Positions 56,374 to 64,000 of a DNA stretch of 64,000 bases are shown one piece after another. Position numbers and translations under genes: made by a program. This DNA comes from Avena insularis. Its lineage: Eukaryota > Streptophyta > Magnoliopsida > Poales > Poaceae. Positions within the stretch are counted from its first letter, which is position 1. Each line of letters begins with the position of its first letter. The stretch is taken from positions 355,712,010 through 355,776,009 of the forward strand of contig CM042694.1 in NCBI GenBank assembly GCA_023614405.1, in the 5' to 3' direction. Below the pieces are notes generated by a model, which searched no databases, was not told the origin of the DNA, and worked only from the letters and a program-made list of their open reading frames with translations.

Positions 56374-57975
56374 GATGCTGAGCATTTTCTTGTATGTACA
56401 CCACGTGTCCTCGGTGTCTCTGAGAAACAGTATGCAAAGCAACAATGCAATTTTTTTCAGACATGGGCAACCGTTGGCGGTAAAGTGTGCAAAGTTATTA
56501 TTGACGAAGGTAGTTGCCACAATCTGGCCAGCAAAGAGATGTGCACAAAATTAGGCTTAAAGTATGAGCCCCATCCGCATCCATATCATATTCAGTGGCT
56601 TAGCGATGTCGGGGAAGTGAAAGTAAGTCATATGGTGAAATTAAATTTCAAGATTGGTGATTATGAAGATACCGTTGACTGCGATGTGGTTCCAATGTCT
56701 GTGTGTCACTTGTTGTTGAGATGTCCATGGCAATTTGATCGTGGAGTTTTTCATCACGAGTGGACAAATTGCTACAAGCTCAAGTGGAACGACAAGTATA
56801 TGGTATTGCATCCCCTTACCCCTACACAAATCGTTCTTGCCGATAAAAAGAATTTGGAGGTAAAAGTTCAGAATGACAAAAGGAGAGATATTCCACAATC
56901 TATGAGTGAGAGCCACCTTAAAGTCAAACAAAATGGTAAAAATAAAAATGAGGGAACGAAAGGTTTTGTTATGGTAGCCACCAAATCTGAAATGAGAGCT
57001 TTTGCAGAGGATCCCAATTTGGTGCACATTGTCCTTTTATACAAGGATGGATTGCTTTCTACCGATGACTCAAGATATCTTTCTAGTGGTGTCTCTCAGC
57101 TTTTGCAGGAGTTTAGTGATGTGTTTCTGGAGGAGGTACCCGCTGGTTTGCCACCAATCCGCGGGATCGAGCATCAAATTGATTTGATACCAGGAGCAAT
57201 GTTACCCAACCGACCACCATACCACACCAACCCCGAGGAAACGAAAGAAATTATGAAACAAGTACAAGAGCTTCGTGACAAGGGGTACATACGTGAAAGC
57301 TTAAGCCCTTGTGTAGTTCCTGTTATATTAGTTCCTAAGAAAGATGGTACTTGGTGCATGTGCGTAGATTGTCGATCAATTGATAATATCACCATTCAAT
57401 ATCGTCATTCTATACCTCGCTTAGATGATATGCTAGATGAATTAAGTGGTGCTGTTATTTCCTCGAAACTTGACTTGCATAGTGGTTATCATCAAATTAG
57501 AATGAAAGAAGGGGATGAGTAAAAAACAGCGTTCAAAACAAAATTTGGTTTGTATGAGTGGTTGGTCATGTCTTTTGGTTTAACTAATGCTCGTAGTACA
57601 TTTATGAGATTGATGAACCATGTTTTGAGACATTTCATTGGGAAATTTATGGTTATTTATTTTGATGATATCTTGATTTATAATCCCAATGAATTAGATC
57701 ATAGTGACCATATTCGAGAAGTACTTACTGTTTTATGTGATGCAACGTTGTTTGGAAATTTTACAAAATGCACATTTTACAAAGATAAGGTGATATTTTT
57801 GGGCTATGTTGTGTTAGCACAAGGTGTGGAAGTAGACGAGTCTAAAATTGAATCTATTAAAAATTGGCCTACGCCTATGAATGTTAGTCAAATTCGTAGC
57901 TTTCATGGTCTTACGTGGTTTTATAGATGGGTTGTGAAGGATTTTAGAACTATTGCTGCTCCACTAAATAATTAA
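56350..57975 (+). pseudogene. Protease and reverse transcriptase of element E
   Basis: Protease motif KVIIDEGSCHNLASKEM: the usual D-G-G is D-E-G here, and LLLGRPW reads [27 protein letters not shown], a stop at 57520-57522 (KEGDE stop KTAF), [11 protein letters not shown] and an intact YFDD box (about 57660), then a thumb region ending with a stop near 57973. Multiple substitutions at conserved positions fit an old, inactive copy. Confidence 0.88.
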
Positions 57976-58027
57976 CAAAAAAAGTATAAAATTTACATGG
58001 GGGCCTCCACAACAATATGCTTTTGAT

Positions 58028-59087
58028 ATGCTTAAGAAACGATTAACTGAAGCACCATTACTTGTTTTGCTAGATTTCACTAAGTATTTTGAAATAGAAT
58101 GTGATGATAGTGGAATTGGTATTGGTGGTGTTTTGATGCAAGAAGGTAGACTGGTTGCCTACTTTAGTGAAAAATTAAAAGGTGCACAACTGAACTATCT
58201 GGTCTATGATAAGGAACTTTATGCTTCAGTGCGTGTTTTAGAGACTTGGCAACATTATTTATGGCCTAAGGAACTTATTATTCATTCTGATCATGAGGCT
58301 TTAAAATATTTGCAAAGCGGGTCTAAAATGAACAGCCATCATGCTAAGTGTGTAGAATTTATTGGATCGTTTCCTTACATTGTTAAATATAAAAAGGGAA
58401 AAGAAAATGTGGTTGGTGATGCTCTTTCTCGGAAAAGTGTCCTTTTGAATCATCTAGATGTTCAAGTGCCTGGATTAGAGAGTTTGCGTGATTTATATTC
58501 TACTGATCATGATTTTGCGGCACCTTATGCTCATTGTACTGACGACAAAGGATGGGAAAAATATCACATCTATGATGGGTTTTTCTTTCGCGCTAATAAA
58601 CTTTGTGTTCCGGAGTCATCCGTGCGTTTGCTACTATTGCAGGAATCACACACGAAGGACTTGTAGGACATTTTGGACGTGAGAAGACACTCGCTATGTT
58701 AGGTGATCACTTCTACTGGCCTAAGATGCGGCGTGATGTAGAGAGGTATGTGCAGCGGTGTATTACTTGTCATAACGAAAAATCCAAGTTGCATCCACAC
58801 GGTTTGTATACTCCACTTCCTGTTCCTAATTCTCCTTGGGAGGATATTAGTATCGACTTTGTATTAGGACTGCCTATGACTAAGAGAGGGAGAGATTCTA
58901 TATTTGTTGTTGTGGACAGGTTTTCAAAAATGGCACATTTTATACCATGCCACAAGAGCGACGATGCGTCGCATGTTGCTGACTTGTTTTTCAGGGACAT
59001 CGTGAGGTTACATGGTGTTCCCCGGATAATTGTTTTAGTTTGTGAGTAAACTTCATGAGCTATTTTTGGAAGACACTATGGGGAAAA
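58028..59087 (+). pseudogene. RNase H and integrase of element E, 5' part
   Basis: RNase [50 protein letters not shown] and GDALSRK. After a frame change near 58650, integrase HHCC ([20 protein letters not shown] ... [10 protein letters not shown]) and the core [10 protein letters not shown] and [12 protein letters not shown]. After KTLWGK the sequence is cut by element F at 59087 and resumes at 62886. Confidence 0.88.
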
Positions 59088-59636
59088 TAATACGGATCAA
59101 GCCGATGATCCTTGAGTTTTGTCCCGATCTTTCACAGCAAGTAACCCGGATAATAATCCTTCCAATAACATGATGAACGTTACCTGAAGAAGAGAAATCA
59201 ATCCAGCAAGTAACATGATAAAGATCACCACGCCTCAAACCTGAACACGACAATCCTTGATGAACACAAGAACCTCCGCAGCAATAATATGATAAACGGT
59301 ATCGCTGTCCCCAGAGGGATGATACACGGTGGAGCACAATATAGTTTTTTAGACTAAACAACTAAACTCCCCTAAACCCTAGGCGGTTGGCTCCTTTATA
59401 TAGGAGGCTTGCAACTAGTCGGTTGGATAGACCCAAACCGAACACACAAACGAACTCAAACCTAACATGGACTCGGACTCAATAACATAGCAAAATATTT
59501 GACACAACCTTAGACTTATCATTACATATCGTAGGTCGTCCTGGCGTGCCAATCATCAATGGGATGCGCCCGCATCACCTAGCTTGGTGGAGTCCTAAAA
59601 TTAGGCTTCACCTCCTCCTTCATGCCCATATCATCA
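59088..59636 (-). repeat. Element F 3' LTR (549 bp)
   Basis: On the minus strand it starts TGATGATATGGGCATGAAGG after the purine tract (complement of TCCCCCTTCAAGAAG, 59637-59651). It ends GATCCGTATTA where CCGTATCA is expected by comparison with element E. A TTTATATAGG sequence lies at 59393. Confidence 0.6.
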
Positions 59637-59639
59637 TCC

Positions 59640-60053
59640 CCCTTCAAGAAGCGTTGTCCCCAACGCTTGCGGGTCGGGTCGGAAAGGTGGCGTGATATGA
59701 ACAATCGCTTGACGCGTCTTCGCCATCTTCAAGTCTTGCTTGCCTTCCTCAACACATCCTCCCTCTTGGCCTACTCGACTTGATACAGCCCTTGGCGCCT
59801 GCACCTCCTTGCGTCTCCATACGAGCTTGGACCTAGGCGCCATAGTCTTCTTCTTCTCAACTCTTGTTGGAACCCGTGGTTGCTGAACATGGACCATCTT
59901 TGCATGACCTGGCATAAGATGAGTAATACCTGGACCACACAACTGATGAACATGTCCATCCTTGCCTCTATGCATCAGCACAACTATCCCAACAAAACGC
60001 CTCACAGGTGTGCTAACAAAACTACTCTTGTTACCCCGCTGCACCACATGCAC
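59640..60053 (-). pseudogene. Element F, basic ORF next to the polypurine tract
   Basis: A 139-codon frame, Arg/Lys/His-rich (RVEKKKTMAPRSKLVWRRKE), ending LGTTLLEGG, where LEGG is coded by the polypurine tract. The end matches SRTTLFEGG of element C and RSTPFEGG of element B, so it is the tail of the former polyprotein. No domain is recognised in the rest. Confidence 0.45.
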
Positions 60054-60260
60054 TAGAACATCAGGAGCACAACTATCATCCGTCTGAACACCTGTGTCAA
60101 CACAAACAACCTTCTAAACATATGCTGCAACATCCTTCCTCTCAGCAATAAGAGGATGCACTTCAACTGGCTTGTCACTAACAAGTTCCATTGGCTTGTC
60201 ATCTATAGGTATAGCTGAAGCAATATCAACATTGTCGCACTGTGCATCATGCTCTCCATC

Positions 60261-60749
60261 CTACACCTTATCTAGCCCAAATATTGGCTTAGCCTTGCGC
60301 ACCTTCTCCTTATGTACCACCAGCTCTACGTCAGACTTTATGTGATCATCCTGCATAGGCTTCAAAGTCTGCTGTTTGCCACCATGCACAAAAGAATATG
60401 TATTTGCTCTTCCAGCATGTGTAACATTGCGATCATACTTCCATGGACGACCAAGTAACAGCCCACATACCTCCAGTGGCAACACATCGCACTCAATCTC
60501 ATCAACATAATCACCAACTGTAAATGGTACACGCACCTTATGAGTTACCTTCACCATACCACAGCTATTAAACCACTGTAGATGCTTAGGTTCAGGAATA
60601 CGCCATGTGGATAACCCCAACGCTGCCACCATTGCCTTGCTAATGCCATAAGTACAGCTTCCTCCATCAATAATCAACTTGCATGCTTTGCCTTTGATCA
60701 TACACTGCGCCTGAAATAAATTCCAACGCTGGCCCTTGTCAACTATCAT
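60261..60749 (-). pseudogene. Element F aspartic protease domain
   Basis: It contains RWNLFQAQCMIKGKACKLII followed by the active-site D-G-G-S-C, then WRIPEPKHLQWFNSCGMVKV and the second motif VCGLLLGRPWKYD (about 60455). It matches the protease region of B and E in length and order. It is preserved although no RT follows. The 60054-60260 stretch holds decayed coding sequence. Confidence 0.8.
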
Positions 60750-60779
60750 GCAAGCATCGCCTTATACCTTGTTGAGTTG

Positions 60780-61190
60780 CAAATTCAGCCCACTCAATGG
60801 TACAACATCCTCCGGAACATTCACCTTGTCCTCTATCTCTGATTGTGCCAAAAATTTAGCACGTAAAAACTTTTTGTAGTCCTCCCAAATAGTATTCTTT
60901 GAGACACCTCGCATATGTGTGTCCATATTCCACCACCGCCAAATTCATGTATCCTCATGCCTTTTTGCAAGACGAAAAGCGATATTGTCATCAAACTGCA
61001 GATCTGGAGAAAGATCAACACATAAGCAAAAACCAGCTTGCATTGTCTCTTCCCATAACTTGTATTCTGTCGGTGTTGCAGTATGTAAGAGCTTCCACTT
61101 CAATTTACTATAATCATGGCGCACAAAATTTTTCAGGTCTAGATAATCATTATAGACGTCTCGTGCTGAAAGAACATTGTCGGCAAACTA
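60780..61190 (-). pseudogene. Element F, D-like coding segment
   Basis: Read on the minus strand, 61175-60850 gives RDVYNDYLDLKNFVRHDYSK and LKWKLLHTATPTEYKLWEET ... FRLAKRHEDTNLAVVEYGHT. These align with VYHDYLAIV ... IKWRLESSATPAEYQIWEID of element D. A stop near 60850 and frame changes interrupt it. It is a shared non-autonomous protein of unknown function, fused upstream of a protease. Confidence 0.55.
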
Positions 61191-61931
61191 CGAATCAGTA
61201 TTTAAAACCATCCCTGAATGTTCGGCGGAAGCAGACTAAATCTGTGTTTCTTTTTCACGCAGGAGGACTCAGTACGTGAGCTAGAACCGATCCGAACTGT
61301 AGCGATAGGCTTTGCCTTTTTTCAACTGAGCGCGCCTCACGCCTAATTCAAAACAGCGACAGCAATGTTTCATTTTTCTTTTACTGACACGCTGAACGAT
61401 CGCCAGGCACATGCGGCCGTGAGGAGTACGGTAGCTGGCCTCCTTATCTCCCCTTTTTCTAATCGACGCTCAGATCTGGTACCGAGCCACCCAAACGCGG
61501 GCGGACTCATGCGGAGACTTCCCTCGATCACGGCGGTTCGCCCCGGGAAAGTTGGCCCCAACTCGTACGGCGGGTGGCCATTTTTTTTAAACTGGAACCT
61601 TGCGACAGGAGATGGAGTGTGATCGCCAGGGACTCTAGGTCGTGAGGTGTATGGAACCTGCTCACGATCGGTCTGGTACCCGAGCGGCGAGAGCGCCGAG
61701 CACGAGCGGACTCACACGCGGAATCCCTCAATCGAATCTGATTTCGATTGAAGCCGCCTTTTTTTTTGCTACTGCCTCGATCGGATCTGATTCCGATCAA
61801 TTCCGATCCACCTCAAGAACTTGCCTCTCAATATCTTCTCCAAACAAACTGATCTGTAAACTTCTTGTAGAAAAATAGTCCACAGATGATCCAAAAACAC
61901 ATTGTGATCAACGAGAGCTCTAATACCAAGA
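61191..61931 (-). other. Element F 5' leader and primer-binding site
   Basis: No ORF is supported. It ends in the complement of TGGTATTAGAGCTC beside the LTR at 61932. GATCGGATCTGATTCCGATC-like inverted sequence lies near 61775-61800. Confidence 0.55.
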
Positions 61932-62880
61932 TGATATGGGGTGGCCCGATCTTCTTAGCAAGAACTTGTCAATGGTGATGGTGGATGATAGATAACTAGC
62001 CTGTAGCTATGAACTCTCCCGCTCGATCCCTTATGCCAATGCAACAACTCTCGAACCTTATAGGATATTCACAACACCACGCTCTTGCGCACGTAGCCGT
62101 CGACCACGAACAGTAGTATGCAATCTACTAATTCCCAATGGAACAATAGATCACACTCAATTGCAATTGGTAAAATTCGATCACAGGATAATTCTAGAGG
62201 TTCTATAAAGAAACAACTCCAAAATAATTTTAACGTGGTCTAACCCTAAAAACCATGATTTACAGGCCTATATAAAGGCTGTTGGACGTCCAACATAGAG
62301 TTGGGGTCAAAACCAAATATATCTCTAACTTTCCTAACTTAAAAGAACTCTATTTGTAAACTGATAGAAAACGTCCATCGACTTGTTTCGGTTGCCGCGC
62401 ACAGCTCGTAACAAACCGGGAGACATGCGAGTACCCATTGGAAAGATCTCGGAATTATGTTTCCAACAAGTACTTATTTGCTTAATTCGGAGTTGGTATG
62501 TGGAAACCACATCCGTTTCAACTTCAGAACATCTGTCTGTCCGAATTGAACCTTCCTTCTTGGTCGCCTTTCATCTCTCGGCCGCCTTTGTTTTGATGAT
62601 CTTCTTTTGCGCCTTTCTCCCGGTCCTCCCTCGCGCATCCTCAGGCGATCATCATGTCGGGCTCCTCTTGTAACCCTTCTCGCTCCGTGCTATGCCTTCT
62701 TCTCCCATGTATCTGATCATACAATAGCACAAAGACTTAGGAAATATAAAGTTCTTATAAATGAAAGCATCATGGTCAACTAGGAATGAATTCACCTGAT
62801 AGTCATTATTGATTTGACTCAATATTTCCTTCCAGTTTAATCTGTCAGAATCATCATAATCCCTGTATATATCCTCATCA
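61932..62880 (-). repeat. Element F 5' LTR (949 bp, element-D type)
   Basis: On the minus strand it starts TGATGAGGATATATACAGGG and ends GGCCACCCCATATCA. It is closely similar to 36853-37690 of element D along its length, including the AATATTGAGTCAAATCAATA segment. It is complete, followed by the duplication GAAAA. Confidence 0.85.
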
Positions 62881-62885
62881 GAAAA

Positions 62886-62956
62886 TTGGGACCAAAGTTG
62901 TTATTCAACACGACTTGTCATCCCAAACTGATGGACAAACGGAGGTGGTGAACCGT
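62886..62956 (+). pseudogene. Integrase of element E, continuation
   Basis: It resumes [20 protein letters not shown] in the frame and order expected after KTLWGK (59080). It stops matching at 62956, where unrelated sequence starts, so the element is truncated there. Confidence 0.8.
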
Positions 62957-63450
62957 TGGATGTGAACACTAGGCTAGTAAGCGCTGCACCTAGAAGCATG
63001 TCATGTGGGCGGGCGCCTCATCCTCGGCGTGTTAGTTCCTTCTTCGGTATGGCCATCAGAGTCGTCCTCTGTATGACAGTGATGGTTCCAAATACAAGTG
63101 GGGTCGTGACGCATGGCGTGCCTCCGCCCTCTCTACTAGCATGCCTTCCGAGGTGATCGTGGTGCCTACGCCGCCATGGAGAATATGGCGCTCGTCAATT
63201 AAGTGACTCCAACGTAGACAGAACAAATGCAACTTTTTGGTTGTGTAGGAGAGAAGAGATACCAGAGTGATTAGTGAAGATTAATTAGGTGGGATTACAA
63301 GAGATTGTTATTGCAGCGATACGTGTTGCATTTGGTGCACAATATACAAATTTGAATCAATATGGAAGGTTGGATTTAAGCGGTTTAACGATGGGGATAT
63401 TGGTGCACGTTGGAGGTAGGGAGAATGAAAGATATTTGGTAAGTAATATT
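62957..63450. other. unassigned sequence between elements E and G
   Basis: No transposon motif, RNA gene or convincing ORF is seen. Frames at 62956-63156 and 63289 on have no recognisable features. Confidence 0.4.
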
Positions 63451-64000
63451 TGTCGGGGATATACTTTCCAGGTATCCTCACAGTCCTCACTAACCAGAGT
63501 GGCCCACTTCGGGTTAGAGCTTTGCTTCACGGGCGGCCCAGTCAGGGAGAAGAGGCGGAGTCCAATCCGGCTACGGGAAGACCCAGAATACTTACCGACT
63601 TAGGCCCATAGTGTTACTTGTAGTTCAAGATGTACTCTATAACCGACTCTCAGTCGTAGCCAGATAGATCTCTCCTGTAAACCATAGGCCGGATATCTAT
63701 ATAAGCCGTCCTAGGGAGAGCCTTTAGGGCACCCTCAATAGTCTACAATCTCAACTCGCACAAGCGAACCCTTGTAACCAATATTCCGGCTCTGCCGTAT
63801 TACTGGATTGCTAGCAGGAGTAGGATCCGTCCAAAGCCGGCGGATTCGAACCTAGGTAAACTTGTGTGCTCACCGTCCCGGAATACCATACGTCTCACAC
63901 CCCTCTCTTCCGCACACCCTGAGGACCCCCTCATGGCGTACTTGTCATCAATCCGACGACAGTTGGCGCCCACCATGGGGCAAGTGAGCTTCGGATCTGC
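63451..64000 (+). mobile_element. 5' LTR and primer-binding site of a gypsy element (G), continues beyond window
   Basis: The LTR 63451-63961 starts TGTCGGGGATATAC and ends TCCGACGACA. The primer-binding site TGGCGCCCACCATGGGGC follows at 63964. This site and the TGTCGGGG start are typical of Tat/Retand-type elements of grasses. A TATATAAG box is at 63697. Only the start of the leader is inside the window; the candidate duplication before it is ATATT. Confidence 0.75.

Larger units (their letters stand above)
59088..62880 (-). mobile_element. Element F: chimeric non-autonomous CRM-like retrotransposon
   Basis: It is flanked by the exact duplication GAAAA (59083-59087, 62881-62885). The minus-strand order is LTR (62880-61932), primer-binding site (complement of CTAATACCA, 61920-61928), leader, a D-like protein, a protease domain, purine tract, then LTR (59636-59088). 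The two LTRs differ in length (949 vs 549 bp) and share only weak similarity at their ends. The right LTR is of element-D type, the left is not. There is no RT or integrase. Confidence 0.75.
14421..62956 (+). mobile_element. CRM-like Ty3/gypsy element E, interrupted twice and 3'-truncated
   Basis: Three pieces form one plus-strand element: 14421-16953 (LTR, leader, 5' gag), 55747-59087 (3' gag to integrase) and 62886-62956 (integrase). Reading frame and protein similarity to element B run across both gaps. The first gap is a CACTA inserted after the gag residues FVPQYYKCSLY, resuming YEKLVSLKQ. The second is element F, inserted in integrase with a GAAAA duplication. At 62956 the pol sequence stops inside [10 protein letters not shown], and the rest of integrase and the 3' LTR are missing. 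Assignment to the CRM-like lineage rests on the TGATG...CCGTATCA LTR ends, the GPITRARAK motif in the LTR, and RT/integrase sequence close to B. Confidence 0.85.

Noticed and set aside
61261..61622. Small plus-strand frames around 61365 as host genes
   Set aside because: They lie in the leader of element F between its primer-binding site and coding segment, with no motif.

Overview
The window looks like an intergenic, transposon-dominated stretch of a large grass genome, most likely Triticeae (wheat, barley, rye or Aegilops). The basis is the repertoire: chromodomain-type and CRM-like Ty3/gypsy elements, an Athila-type element, a multi-gene CACTA transposon with TTTAGTCCCGG-type subterminal repeats, a Stowaway-type MITE, and a B3-domain gene remnant. 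Almost every coding region belongs to a transposable element. I see no intact ordinary host gene.

Layout. (1) 1-11181: a minus-strand Tekay-like Ty3/gypsy element with a chromodomain integrase, long LTRs (left one cut by the window edge) and an extra decayed ORF upstream of gag. (2) 11182-14420: the only low-copy-looking stretch. It holds a CACTA-type terminus, a tRNA-like Pol III promoter, three exons of a degenerate B3-domain gene on the minus strand, and a Stowaway MITE inside one of its introns. (3) 14421-62956: a plus-strand CRM-like gypsy element (here called E), cut into three pieces by younger insertions. Its gag is split by a CACTA element of about 38.8 kb (16954-55743), and its integrase by a 3.8 kb non-autonomous element F (59088-62880, 5-bp target duplication GAAAA). 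(4) Inside the CACTA, an Athila-type non-autonomous element (19120-47162, duplication AGGGG) splits the transposase-A/Ulp1-like gene. (5) Inside the Athila 5' LTR sit two non-autonomous relatives of E: C (minus strand, 19462-33962) and D (plus strand, 33963-37690). They are fused by a deletion. (6) Inside C's long ORF sits an almost complete autonomous CRM-like element B (21085-29033, duplication ATTAT). (7) A solo LTR (43509-45020, duplication GTGTT) lies in the Athila interior. (8) 63451 to the end: the LTR and primer-binding site of a further gypsy element that runs out of the window.

The insertion order follows from who interrupts whom: E, then CACTA, then Athila, then C and D, then B. 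That is five levels deep and is supported by target-site duplications at most levels. The autonomous members (A, B, E) carry gag, protease, RT, RNase H and integrase, all disabled by stops or frameshifts. The non-autonomous members C, D and F share LTR ends, primer-binding site and polypurine tract with B and E but carry different coding sequence. C has an approximately 780-codon Cys-repeat ORF that was still open when B landed in it. The CACTA carries a TNP2-type transposase, a second gene fused to an Ulp1-like protease, and on the opposite strand two duplicated small-gene modules preceded by clusters of TTTCCCGCC (E2F-consensus) motifs.

Limits: boundaries come from reading LTR ends and duplications by eye, splice sites are inferred, and family names are by recollection of family features without any database search.
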